Assembly: GCA_019359125.1 (NCBI GenBank)
Contig: JAHHHY010000004.1
Coordinates: forward strand, 62,001-126,000
Direction: 5' to 3'
Source of the DNA: Pleurocapsa minor GSE-CHR-MK 17-07R
GTDB taxonomy: Bacteria > Chloroflexota > Anaerolineae > Aggregatilineales > Phototrophicaceae
DNA length: 64,000 nt
The notes beneath the pieces were generated by a model, which was not told where the DNA came from, searched no databases, and saw nothing but the letters and a program-made list of their open reading frames with translations. Of the stretch, positions 41,801-49,630 are shown one piece after another. Both the position numbers and the translations under genes were made by a program. Each line of letters begins with the position of its first letter. Within the stretch, counting starts at the first letter, position 1.

Positions 41801-42406
41801 ATGCTCGATTTTCTGAAGGTGAAGCAGCACAGGGTGATTACCGATCCGCCCTTCGTCACCCGATTCCTGACCGACTCGCGCTTCTCAGTCCTGTTCCTGG
41901 TCCTGCGCGTGTGGCTCGGCATCCAGTGGCTGACCTCCGCCGGTGGCAAGCTGACCAACCCGGAGTGGATGGAAACCGGCGTCGCCCTTCAGAACTACTG
42001 GCTGCGCGCCGTCGCCATCCCTGAAACCGGACGCCCGCCCATCAGCTTCGACTGGTACCGCAGCTTCCTGCAGGGCATGCTGGACGCCAACGCCCACACC
42101 TGGTTCGCCAAGCTGATCGTTTTCGGCGAGCTGCTGGTCGGTATCGGCCTGATCATCGGTGCATTCGTCGGTATCGCCGCCTTCTTCGGCGCCGTGCTCA
42201 ACTTCAACTTCATGCTCGCTGGGTCCGCCAGCACCAACCCTGTCCTGTTCGTGGTCGCTCTGATCCTCATCGCCGCCTGGAAGACCGCTGGTTTCATCGG
42301 CGCAGACTACTTCCTGCTGAACTGGATCGGCACCCCCTGGGCTCGTAACAAGTTCGCCGACTCGTCAGGGTCGCAGCAGAAGAAGGCCGTCACCCAGGCA
42401 GGCTGA
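41801..42406 (+). CDS. DoxX-like membrane protein
   Basis: The 201-residue protein has about four membrane helices (FLVLRVWLGIQWLTSAGGKL; WFAKLIVFGELLVGIGLIIG; FFGAVLNFNFMLAGSAS; NPVLFVVALILIAAWKTAGF) and the family block TNPVLFVVALILIAAWK...GADYFLL. DoxX/DoxD proteins include the subunit of archaeal thiosulfate:quinone oxidoreductase, and many bacterial members have no known substrate. ATG 41801 follows CAGGAGATGACAAA. Its codons favour C-ending forms more than the neighbours do. A terminator follows. Confidence 0.8.
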   Translation: MLDFLKVKQHRVITDPPFVTRFLTDSRFSVLFLVLRVWLGIQWLTSAGGKLTNPEWMETGVALQNYWLRAVAIPETGRPPISFDWYRSFLQGMLDANAHTWFAKLIVFGELLVGIGLIIGAFVGIAAFFGAVLNFNFMLAGSASTNPVLFVVALILIAAWKTAGFIGADYFLLNWIGTPWARNKFADSSGSQQKKAVTQAG

Positions 42407-42439
42407 CATCCCCGATAACTCCCCTAACACCCCTCCTCG

Positions 42440-42480
42440 GAAACACCCTCGATGACCACCATCGGGGGTGTTTCTTTGTT
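42440..42480 (+). terminator. Rho-independent terminator after the DoxX-like gene
   Basis: GAAACACCCTCGATG pairs with CATCGGGGGTGTTTC around a short loop, followed by TTTGTTT. The stem starts 34 bases after the stop. Confidence 0.85.
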
Positions 42481-42563
42481 TCACCTCGTTGGGCATCAAC
42501 ATGCACATGTGGTGCTTGACCCAGGACATACCCCATGACGACCTGACACATCCGGCCAGGCAG

Positions 42564-42633
42564 GGGCGCGTCGCGACGCGCCCGCCAAGATATTTTGAAC
42601 CGCCAAGACGCAAAGAGCACCAGGATTTGAAGC
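42564..42633. repeat. Composite repeat: 20-bp palindrome plus CCGCCAAG element
   Basis: GGGCGCGTCGCGACGCGCCC (42564-42583) is a perfect palindrome. About 15 bases later comes TTTTGAACCGCCAAGACGC and then CACCAGGATTTGAAG. The same two parts in the same order occur at 60065-60139. It lies in the gap behind convergent genes. Confidence 0.7.
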
Positions 42634-42641
42634 AGGAAAGC

Positions 42642-43745
42642 CTATTCCGCATCGCGCACGAAGCGCACCACGCTGATATTCCAGTCGCAGCGGCTGCTGG
42701 TGGTGATCGGAATGACATCGCTCACAGGCGTCCCGTTCGGGTCAAACAGTTGCAGGGCGAACTGGGCATCGCGCGCCTCAAACCCAAGCTGAAGCTCGAA
42801 GCCGCCCTCGCCGTAGGCCGTGCTGGTGCCGCTGATGAGCGTCTCGTTGAGATCATCGCCCAGCACGCGAATCTGATAATCATCGAGCGCATCGCCATTC
42901 TCATCGGTCACATTGCCGCCGATGCTGCTCCAGGCACATCCGCCGCGCTGATCGGGATTGGTGATATACACCTGGTTACTGCCCAGCGTGCGCGGCACAC
43001 TGAACGAAAAGGCCGGCACAGGCGTGCCCGGTTCGGGGGTATCGGTGGGCGCGGCGGTCGGGGCTGGGGAGGGCGTCGCGCTGGGCGGCAGGGTGGCCGT
43101 GGGCGTGGCGGACGGCTGGGGGGTATCGCTGGGCGTCGGCGTCTGTGAGACAACAATCGGCACCGGCGTCAGCGGCGGCAGCGGATTGATCGCGCTGAAG
43201 GGGTTGTTCCAGATGGTGACGAAGGCCGCGACCATGCCGCACGTGCCCAGCGTGAAAAACACGGTGAGCAGATTGGCCGTCACGCGCCTGCCTGAATTGG
43301 CCGGCGCGGGCACGTCTTCCGGGCGCACGGGACGCGGGCGCGGCGCGGCCTTTCCGGCGGACTGCTGGCGCGCAGCATAAGCGGCCTGTTCCTGCGGGGT
43401 GACGGCGCGCAGGCGTTTGGTGTCGTATTCGATGGCATCCAGCAGCGCGTCGTCAGACGCCGGGGCGGGCAGGTCTTTGGGAGACTCGGCCTCACGCGCA
43501 GGCGCCGACGCAGCCTGCAACACGGCCATCAGGGCCTCGTCACTCAGGTCATCGGGGAGTTCAGGCAGGCCAGGCAAATCCGGCGGCAGCGGAGGCGCAT
43601 TGTCGTCCGGGCGCGCGGGCGGCTGCTTGCTGTTCGGATTGGGCGCCAGCGCGCCAAACTCAAGCGTCGGCTTGTCGAGCTTTGATTTGCGGTCTTTTGC
43701 TCCGACGCGCCGAACGCCGCCAGACTTTGAGTGTTCGTCGGTCAT
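42642..43745 (-). CDS. Membrane-anchored stalk protein with C-terminal beta domain (paralog 1)
   Basis: The 367-residue protein has a long polar cytoplasmic part (about 1-150, rich in Pro and Asp). One membrane helix follows (LLTVFFTLGTCGMVAAFVTI), then a TP-rich stalk (QTPTPSDTPQPSATPTATL) and an outer domain of about 110 residues. That domain shares a pattern with the next gene: C-A-W/S-x-G-G-x-V-x-D, then a strand set and a late cysteine. The fold may be carboxypeptidase-regulatory-like. It sits last in a likely operon behind a foldase lipoprotein and its paralog. Function unknown. Confidence 0.72.
   Translation of the reverse strand: MTDEHSKSGGVRRVGAKDRKSKLDKPTLEFGALAPNPNSKQPPARPDDNAPPLPPDLPGLPELPDDLSDEALMAVLQAASAPAREAESPKDLPAPASDDALLDAIEYDTKRLRAVTPQEQAAYAARQQSAGKAAPRPRPVRPEDVPAPANSGRRVTANLLTVFFTLGTCGMVAAFVTIWNNPFSAINPLPPLTPVPIVVSQTPTPSDTPQPSATPTATLPPSATPSPAPTAAPTDTPEPGTPVPAFSFSVPRTLGSNQVYITNPDQRGGCAWSSIGGNVTDENGDALDDYQIRVLGDDLNETLISGTSTAYGEGGFELQLGFEARDAQFALQLFDPNGTPVSDVIPITTSSRCDWNISVVRFVRDAE
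43022..43140 (-). repeat. Coding TP-rich minisatellite, paralog 1
   Basis: Short units encode PTPSDTPQPSATPTATLPPS-like stalk sequence. The degenerate period is a few codons. The style matches the kinase linkers at 17941-18490. Confidence 0.65.
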
Positions 43746-43758
43746 CGCGGGCCGCCGA

Positions 43759-44610
43759 CTAGAACGGTCTGTTTTGCTGGAAATTCACCAGCGCCAGATT
43801 GCGCGCGCAGTCCGCCGGGAAGGTCACCGTCTGCTGCGGCGAAATGATCGTGCCTGCCGGGCTGAGCAGCTCGACAATATAGCTGTTCGTGCTGATCACG
43901 TTGGCGACGGCGATTTCCCAGCCAGACGACCCGTACAGCGTGTTTGAGCCGCTGGTGGTGCGCACGTCGACCCCCGCGCCAAACACATGCACGGTGATGC
44001 CAACCAGCGGATTACCGGCGATGTCGAACACCTGCCCGCCCATCCCCTGCCAGGAACAGCCGTTGGTATTGGCGAAGTTGGGAGCAAAGGTGACCTGATT
44101 ATCGCGCACGCTGAACGGGAACGGCGACGGCGGCGGCTCGGTCGGGCGCAGCGTAAACGCCAGCGACGGCGTCAGCGTGGGCGTGGCCGTGACATTGAGC
44201 GTGGCCGAAGGCTGCACCGTGGTCGTGATGGTCGCGCTGGGCACGGCGGACGGCGTGTTGGTGATCGACGGCGTCAGCGTGAAGGTCGGCGTGGTGGACG
44301 GCGGCGGCGTGTCGCTGGGCGTGAACGTAAACGTAAACGTGGTCGACGGGATGGCCGTGTCGGTGGGCGTCGCCGTCTCGGTCAGCGTGGCCGTGGGCGT
44401 AAAGGTTTCCGTCGGCAGGGGGGTAATCGTGGGCGTAAATGTGGGCGTCTCGGTGGGAAGCTGAGCGACCGTGGGGGCCGCCGCCACAGCGACGACCCTC
44501 ACCGGCGCAGGCTGAACCAGCTGCACGACGACATAGATCAGCCAGATGATGCTGATGATCACCAGCAGCAGGCTGATGATATTAAAAATACGTGCGCGTC
44601 CCTGACCCAT
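43759..44610 (-). CDS. Membrane-anchored stalk protein with C-terminal beta domain (paralog 2)
   Basis: The 283-residue protein has an N-terminal membrane helix (FNIISLLLVIISIIWLIYVV). A long TP-rich stalk follows (about 50-155), then an outer domain beginning FPFSVRDNQVTFAPNFANT. It shares NGCSWQGMGGQVFDIAGNPL with the CAWSSIGGNVTDENGDAL segment of paralog 1, including the two conserved cysteines. The domain is probably displayed on the cell surface. GGGGGACGCGCA precedes the ATG. The gap to paralog 1 is 13 bases, so they arose by tandem duplication and share a transcript. Confidence 0.72.
   Translation of the reverse strand: MGQGRARIFNIISLLLVIISIIWLIYVVVQLVQPAPVRVVAVAAAPTVAQLPTETPTFTPTITPLPTETFTPTATLTETATPTDTAIPSTTFTFTFTPSDTPPPSTTPTFTLTPSITNTPSAVPSATITTTVQPSATLNVTATPTLTPSLAFTLRPTEPPPSPFPFSVRDNQVTFAPNFANTNGCSWQGMGGQVFDIAGNPLVGITVHVFGAGVDVRTTSGSNTLYGSSGWEIAVANVISTNSYIVELLSPAGTIISPQQTVTFPADCARNLALVNFQQNRPF
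44160..44460 (-). repeat. Coding TP-rich minisatellite, paralog 2
   Basis: Repeated short units encode a stalk of about 100 residues rich in Thr, Pro and Ser, for example TFTFTPSDTPPPSTTPTFT. The antisense frame reads as a Val/Gly/Ser-rich shadow and is not a gene. Confidence 0.7.
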
Positions 44611-44637
44611 TGCGCGTCCCCCGCATGAAAAGAATAG

Positions 44638-45564
44638 CTACTGAATAAAACGCTCAATCGTGGCCGCTGCCGACAGGCTGGACAGCCAGTTGGTGAAGCG
44701 CGCCTGCGCCAGCACCGCCCGGCGGTCATCGGCCACAGCGCGGTTCTCGCGCTCTGTTACTTGCAGCACATGATACCCCAGTTCTGTGCGAATCGGGCCT
44801 TGAAGCTGGCCGATTTCGCCTGCAAACGCCGCATACGCCAGCGCCGGCTGCAACAGCTCATCCTCGGCAAACCAGCCCAGGTCACCGCCATTGTTCTTCG
44901 TCGTCTCGTCGGCCGAATACTGGCTGGCCAGCGCGGCGAAGTCACCCCCGGCTTCAATCTGCTGCATCAGGCTGAGGGCGGTATCGACACTCGACACCAG
45001 AATATGACGGGCGCGCGCATACGGCACGTCGCCGGTCGCCAGCGAGGCGGTCACAAAGTCGCGCATACGGCTCGTCAGCAGCGCATCATACAGCGTGGCG
45101 CGAAATTCTTCTTCGGTATAGGCATTGATATCCAGCCACTGCTGCCAGGCGTCAGCCCCGCCTGCCAGCTCGATGCTGCCCTGAAGCTCGGCATTCACTT
45201 CTTCATCGCTCACCGTGACGGCCAGCGACTCGGCAGCCTGGGTGATGAGCGACTGCTCCACCAGGATATTGAGCACGCTGTCCTGAAAGCCGGGCACATT
45301 CTGCACGACGATCTGCTGAATCTCGGCCCGCTCCAGCGCGCGCTGGAAGGTGGGCAGCAGGATCGCCTGGCCATTCACCCGCGCCACCACCTGCACGCCA
45401 TCTTCCGTGGTCGGCAGCGGGGCGGTCGTGACGACGGCGCTCATCGGGGTGACAATCAGGGTGGCCTGGTTCACACTGGCCGCCGCGCCGCCGCATCCAC
45501 CCAGCAGCGCAGCCACACACACACATGCGGCCGACACGGCCGCCACACGGAATCTCACAGTCAC
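44638..45564 (-). CDS. Parvulin-type peptidyl-prolyl isomerase lipoprotein (PrsA/SurA-like)
   Basis: The 308-residue protein has a lipobox (LGGC, Cys24), a SurA_N-like helical part (GQAILLPTFQRALERAEIQQ...) and a rotamase domain (YARARHILVSSVDTALSLMQ, then DLGWFAEDELLQPAL and LGYHVLQVTERE). It should catalyse proline isomerisation in proteins after export. GTG 45564 follows GAGG and places the signal peptide correctly; the open frame extends 20 codons further upstream without support. It heads the operon with the two stalk proteins, whose TP-rich stalks are rich in proline. Confidence 0.88.
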   Translation of the reverse strand: MTVRFRVAAVSAACVCVAALLGGCGGAAASVNQATLIVTPMSAVVTTAPLPTTEDGVQVVARVNGQAILLPTFQRALERAEIQQIVVQNVPGFQDSVLNILVEQSLITQAAESLAVTVSDEEVNAELQGSIELAGGADAWQQWLDINAYTEEEFRATLYDALLTSRMRDFVTASLATGDVPYARARHILVSSVDTALSLMQQIEAGGDFAALASQYSADETTKNNGGDLGWFAEDELLQPALAYAAFAGEIGQLQGPIRTELGYHVLQVTERENRAVADDRRAVLAQARFTNWLSSLSAAATIERFIQ

Positions 45565-45642
45565 CAAGACAAACCTCAGGGTTTCGCAGGAAAATCGGTC
45601 ATCAGGGCGCAAAAGATCGCTCACACCCTCGTTCAGAACATC

Positions 45643-45648
45643 ATTATA
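45643..45648 (-). promoter_or_regulatory. -10 box of the foldase-stalk operon
   Basis: TATAAT on the minus strand lies about 79 bases before the GTG start at 45564, leaving a leader of about 70 bases. It is divergent from the antiporter promoter at 45687-45692. Confidence 0.45.
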
Positions 45649-45686
45649 ACGTCACATGTCTTTGTGCGCATATGGTTTCGGTCAGG

Positions 45687-45702
45687 TATACTGCGCGCCA
45701 TG
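45687..45702 (+). promoter_or_regulatory. -10 box seven bases before a start codon (leaderless type)
   Basis: TATACT (45687-45692), then GCGCGCC, then ATG at 45700. There is no purine-rich ribosome binding site and no -35 box. Confidence 0.6.
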
Positions 45703-47148
45703 ACGATTGAACCCATCCTGATTATTTCCGCCGTGTTTCTGCTGGTCGGCATTTTCGCCAGTAAGATTGCTGTTCGCACCGGCGTGCCTGCGCTGGTGCT
45801 GTTCCTCGCCATTGGCATGCTGGCCGGCTCTGACGGGCCGGGCGGCGTCTACTTCGACAGCCCGTCGCTGGCGCAAGGCGTGGGCGTGGTCGCCCTCGCA
45901 TTCATCCTGTTTTCCGGGGGGCTGGACACCCAGTGGGGCCATATGCGCCCGGTCCTGCTGCCCGGCCTGTCGCTGGCGACGATCGGCGTCATCATCAGCG
46001 CGACGCTGGTCGGGGTGATGGCATCGCAGGTGCTCGGCTTCACGATGCTGGAAGGCATGCTGCTGGGCGCGATTATCGCCTCCACCGACGCAGCCGCCGT
46101 GTTTGCCATGCTGGGCGGGCGCGGCATCGCGCTTAAGGGCAAGCTGAAGCCGCTGATCGAGCTGGAATCCGGCAGCAACGACCCGGTCGCGGTGCTGCTG
46201 ACGATTGGCGTGATTCAGCTCATCGGCAATCCAGACCTGTCGCCCATCGCGCTGATTCCCCTGTTCCTCCAGCAAATGATTATTGGCGCCGCGGTCGGCT
46301 GGCTGTTCAGCCGCCTGATCGTGCCGCTGATCAACCGGCTGCGGCTGGAATTTGACGGCCTGTATCCGGTCCTCACCATCGCGGCGGTGCTGCTGACGTA
46401 TGGCGTGACAGCCATTTTGGGCGGCAGCGGCTTCCTGGCCGTGTATATCCTCGGCATCATGATGGGCCGCGCCGAATTCATCCACAAGCGCAGCCTGGGC
46501 CAGTTTCATGATGGCATCGCCTGGCTGATGCAGATTGTGATGTTCGTCACGCTGGGCTTGCAGGTCTTCCCGTCAGAGCTGCCCGCGGTGGCCGGCGAGG
46601 GCATCCTGGCCGCGCTGTTCCTGCTGTTTGTGGCCCGCCCCGTCAGCGTATTCATCGCGCTGGCCGCATCGCGCCTGACGGTGCGCGAGAAGCTGTTCAT
46701 CTCGTGGGTGGGGTTGCGCGGGGCGACACCGATTGTGCTGGCGACCTTCCCGGTGCTGGCGGGCGTGGCACAGGCCGATGCCATCTTCAACCTGGTCTTC
46801 TTCATCGTGCTGATTTCGGTGCTGATGCAGGGCACGCTGGCACCGCCGATGGCGCGCTGGCTGGGCGTGCAGGCGCAGTCACAGCCGCCCTCCAGCCTGT
46901 CGTATGTCATGCGCGACGGCGTCATCTCGAACAACCTGCGCGAAATCACGCTCTCGGAAAATTCACCCGCGGCAGGCCGTCAGATCGTGGACCTGTCGCT
47001 GCCCGCGGACGTGCTCATCATGCTCATCGGGCGCGCCGACGACAGCATCATCCCCAGAGGCTCCACCATCCTGGAGGCCGGCGATACCGTGCTGGTGCTG
47101 GCGCGCGACAATGCCCAGGACGAGCTGACGCAGATTTTCGGGGATTAG
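45700..47148 (+). CDS. Potassium/proton antiporter, NhaP2/CvrA type
   Basis: The 482-residue protein has about 12-13 membrane helices of the CPA family and a C-terminal TrkA-C domain (about 405-480, ending LEAGDTVLVLARDNAQDELT). The core has LVLFLAIGMLAGSDGPGG and ASTDAAAVFAMLGGRGIAL, with Asp residues in the ion-binding cross-over. It exchanges K+ or Na+ for H+ to adjust pH or osmotic balance. ATG 45700 is the first codon after TATACT plus 7 bases, so the message is probably leaderless. The longer upstream open frame would run through the divergent gene. Confidence 0.9.
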   Translation: MTIEPILIISAVFLLVGIFASKIAVRTGVPALVLFLAIGMLAGSDGPGGVYFDSPSLAQGVGVVALAFILFSGGLDTQWGHMRPVLLPGLSLATIGVIISATLVGVMASQVLGFTMLEGMLLGAIIASTDAAAVFAMLGGRGIALKGKLKPLIELESGSNDPVAVLLTIGVIQLIGNPDLSPIALIPLFLQQMIIGAAVGWLFSRLIVPLINRLRLEFDGLYPVLTIAAVLLTYGVTAILGGSGFLAVYILGIMMGRAEFIHKRSLGQFHDGIAWLMQIVMFVTLGLQVFPSELPAVAGEGILAALFLLFVARPVSVFIALAASRLTVREKLFISWVGLRGATPIVLATFPVLAGVAQADAIFNLVFFIVLISVLMQGTLAPPMARWLGVQAQSQPPSSLSYVMRDGVISNNLREITLSENSPAAGRQIVDLSLPADVLIMLIGRADDSIIPRGSTILEAGDTVLVLARDNAQDELTQIFGD

Positions 47149-47189
47149 GGCTGCGTCAACGCATGATATCGATCGGCTGAGAAACTGAC

Positions 47190-47729
47190 ATGACGGATGT
47201 GGATGCCAGGCATATGCTCGATGTGGTGACGCAAGCATATGCAGTCAATGATTACAAAGCACCCAATGTGCTTGCCTATATGCACGCGCTTGCCGAAGCT
47301 CAGGACCAGCCAGCCCGGGATTTCATGGCCGCTTGTCTTTCAGACGAGCGACCAGACTGGACTCTGTATTGTCTGACGAATATTGGATTTCACTATGATC
47401 TGCGAAATGATACGTCTATTCTGGAAACAATCAGGCATCTGCTGCGTTCCAGTGCAGACGTAGATGTCAGAATATGCGCAGCCAGTGTGCTGGGAATCCG
47501 ATCAACGTGGCCAGATGAGACTGTGCACACTGCATTGTTCAGCGATCCTGATGACTGGGTTCGGTCGTCAGCTTTTGAAGCCATACTGCGCATGAATCAT
47601 GTTCCCCACTTTGAAGCGCGTAGCCTGGGCGAACAAGTCTTCACAGACAACGCAAAAAGCGACACGACATTCGACATAGAAAAGGCGCTGTCAATCCTGC
47701 GCAATCGGCTGCCGGAACTTGGCTTCTGA
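47190..47729 (+). CDS. HEAT-repeat-like protein, AT-richer than its neighbours
   Basis: The 179-residue protein is helical and contains HEAT-like blocks (SSADVDVRICAASVLGIRST and DPDDWVRSSAFEAILRMNH). Relatives serve as adaptors or as immunity-type proteins. Its codon use is clearly more AT-rich than the flanking genes (for example AAT, GAT, TCT and TTG are frequent), so it was probably acquired recently. GAGAAAC before the ATG is a weak ribosome binding site. No toxin partner is seen next to it. Confidence 0.65.
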   Translation: MTDVDARHMLDVVTQAYAVNDYKAPNVLAYMHALAEAQDQPARDFMAACLSDERPDWTLYCLTNIGFHYDLRNDTSILETIRHLLRSSADVDVRICAASVLGIRSTWPDETVHTALFSDPDDWVRSSAFEAILRMNHVPHFEARSLGEQVFTDNAKSDTTFDIEKALSILRNRLPELGF

Positions 47730-47789
47730 TGTGTCAGTTGCTGCCAGTGATATGCATGATCCGGGACATTTTCGTGGGCAAAGGCCTTA

Positions 47790-48263
47790 TCAGTCTTCGG
47801 GCGTGAGGCGGAAGGCGAAATCGATATACGGGTCCCCGCTGTCCATCAGCTTGCCTGATGCCAGGATGATGATGCGCGGGTCGGCGCTGAGCAGTGCGGC
47901 TTCGCGCTGTTCCAGCGTGGTCGGCTGCAGGCGCGAGAAAATCGCCGTGAACGCGCCGTCTTCATGGGCCTGAAAGCCGCGCGTATACAGCCCCGCCCCT
48001 TCCAGGATTTCACCCACTTCGTCTGAGCTGAGCAGCAGATAGCCGCCCTCGGTGGCTGTTTCGCCGGCATCGTCGTCCAGCGCCGTCAGCGATTCATAGA
48101 TGATGTCCGCGACCTGCTGGGCCACGTCATACACGCCGCGATAGTAACTGGCAGTGGCGATATCGCCCGATTTCTCGGCGCGGCTTTTCGGGCGCGCTTC
48201 TTTCGCCAGCGAACGCATATCCACCAGCAGGGCTTCCAGCATCGCGCGGTATTCTTCACTCAT
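47790..48263 (-). CDS. Conserved small protein paired with LUD-domain gene
   Basis: The 157-residue protein begins MSEEYRAMLEALLVDMRSLA and ends DPRIIILASGKLMDSGDPYI...FAFRLTPED. It is helical at the front with a compact alpha/beta tail. No family is recognised. ATG 48263 lies 11 bases after the LUD gene stop, so the two are co-transcribed. An open frame extends 37 codons upstream but would overlap the LUD gene. It may work with the LUD protein, but that is only positional evidence. Confidence 0.62.
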   Translation of the reverse strand: MSEEYRAMLEALLVDMRSLAKEARPKSRAEKSGDIATASYYRGVYDVAQQVADIIYESLTALDDDAGETATEGGYLLLSSDEVGEILEGAGLYTRGFQAHEDGAFTAIFSRLQPTTLEQREAALLSADPRIIILASGKLMDSGDPYIDFAFRLTPED

Positions 48264-48274
48264 GGCGGCCTCGC

Positions 48275-48970
48275 TCACTGCTTGATGATGGCGATCACAC
48301 GGCCAGGCCCGTGCACGCCCAGGATCAGTTCCATTTCGATGTCGCCGGTGCGGCTGGGCCCGCTGATGAAGCACACGTTGGCGCTGTCCAGCACGTCCGA
48401 CAGGCCGTTGGCGCGCTGGGCAGCGACCCAGTTTTCCAGCCGCGCCACAATCTGGCCGGCCTCGATCACGGCGATATGCACCGGGGCCAGCACAGTGGCG
48501 ATGCGGCCACGCCCCGCGCCCGTGCGCACGATCATGGTGCCAGTGGCAGCGACGGCAGCGGTCACACCGGTCACGCTGGCCCCGGCAGCCTCGGCGGTCG
48601 CCAGCATCTGCGTGCGATATTCGTCGGTTGTATCCGGATACAGGATGTCGATGCCCGCTTCAGCAATCGCTTCGCGCAGGCCGGCCACGGGGATATGCTG
48701 AAAATCCCAGGCGAGGATGCTGGTCGTGCCGATCGCTTTGAGCGCGCTGATAACCGCTTCACGGGCTGCATCATCGCCGGTCACGAGTTGCGGCTCGCCC
48801 TTGAGATTGGTCATCTCGGCAGCGAAACGCGCCACCAGCGCGTCCTGCGAGGTATCTTCCAGATCATTGGCGACGGGGATATACATTCTGGGGCGCGGCG
48901 GGGCATTCTCAAACGGGCGCTGGGCGGCGCGCAGTTTATTCAGGATGGCATCGCGGGCGGTGGTGGACAT
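48275..48970 (-). CDS. LUD-domain protein (LutC-like)
   Basis: The 231-residue protein has the LUD/DUF162 core: GVTAAVAATGTMIVRTGAGRG, then VHIAVIEAGQIVARLENWV and FISGPSRTGDIEMELILGVHGPG. This is the LutC signature. LutC with LutA and LutB oxidises L-lactate, but lutA and lutB (iron-sulfur proteins) are not adjacent, so the role may differ. ATG 48970 is preferred over a GTG four codons upstream. TATACT on the minus strand at 49015-49010 gives a leader of about 30 bases. Confidence 0.85.
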   Translation of the reverse strand: MSTTARDAILNKLRAAQRPFENAPPRPRMYIPVANDLEDTSQDALVARFAAEMTNLKGEPQLVTGDDAAREAVISALKAIGTTSILAWDFQHIPVAGLREAIAEAGIDILYPDTTDEYRTQMLATAEAAGASVTGVTAAVAATGTMIVRTGAGRGRIATVLAPVHIAVIEAGQIVARLENWVAAQRANGLSDVLDSANVCFISGPSRTGDIEMELILGVHGPGRVIAIIKQ

Positions 48971-49048
48971 GGGGTTCTTCACTCAAAGTCAGCCTGACAG
49001 GATGACCAGAGTATACCCCGCATCGGGGCCGCCCGCATACGCATGGCG

Positions 49049-49453
49049 CTATTCGGACTTCGGCTCCAGCTTCAGCGAGAGCGAGTTGATGCAGTAGCGC
49101 AGGCCGGTGGTGTCCTGCGGGCCGTCGTCAAATACGTGCCCCAGGTGCGACCCGCAGCGCCCGCACAGCACTTCCACGCGGCGCATCCCGTGGCTGAGGT
49201 CGGTTTTGACCTCGACGTTGCCTTCTTCCAGAATGTCCCAGAAGCTGGGCCAGCCAGACTGCGAATTGTACTTGGTGTCCGACGAGAACAGCCCCAGCCC
49301 GCAGGCCGCGCAGGTATACACGCCGGGCGTCTTGGTATTCACATACTGGCCGGTGAAGGCGCGTTCGGTGCCATGCTGGCGCAGCACGGCGTACTGCTCT
49401 GGTGTGAGCAGCGCGCGCCACTCGGCGTCGGTCTTCTGAATCTTATCGGGCAT
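49049..49453 (-). CDS. msrB: Peptide-methionine (R)-S-oxide reductase
   Basis: The 134-residue protein is a full-length MsrB. It has two zinc pairs (Cys48/Cys51 and Cys97/Cys100) and catalytic Cys121 in GLRYCINS, with SGWPSFW at 66-72. It reduces methionine-R-sulfoxide in damaged proteins. The catalytic residue is cysteine, not selenocysteine, although selA is in the same window. AAAGGAC precedes ATG 49453. An open frame extending 39 codons upstream passes through the palindrome-bearing region and is not supported. Confidence 0.95.
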   Translation of the reverse strand: MPDKIQKTDAEWRALLTPEQYAVLRQHGTERAFTGQYVNTKTPGVYTCAACGLGLFSSDTKYNSQSGWPSFWDILEEGNVEVKTDLSHGMRRVEVLCGRCGSHLGHVFDDGPQDTTGLRYCINSLSLKLEPKSE

Positions 49454-49555
49454 GATTCGTCCTTTCGTATGTTGCTCATCGTGAATCTGTCTTTGTTTCG
49501 GGATACCGGGGGTTCTCTCGTACTCTGTGTTTATTTCGGGAACCCTAGTTCTCTC

Positions 49556-49583
49556 GTAGCGGCTTGGCATGCCAAGCCGCTAC
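49556..49583. repeat. 28-bp perfect GTAG...CTAC palindrome
   Basis: The left half is GTAGCGGCTTGGCA and the right half is its exact reverse complement. It shares length, ends and the GGCATGCC centre with 24468-24495. The two differ at symmetric positions only, as expected if the hairpin is under selection. Confidence 0.75.
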
Positions 49584-49630
49584 CAACCACTGTTGTTCTT
49601 CCGGTTTTATATCACTTTGGTTCGTTTCAC

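Noticed and set aside
41184-41816. Overlapping open frames in the tandem array, with repeated AGRVPTAKHDSVGTTPALSG-like peptides
   Set aside because: They are translations of the palindromic array on both strands. They lack ribosome binding sites, and the DNA repeat explains the peptide repeat.
49049-49453. MsrB as a selenoprotein, suggested by selA in the window
   Set aside because: The catalytic position is an ordinary Cys codon (Cys121) and the gene has no in-frame TGA before its end.
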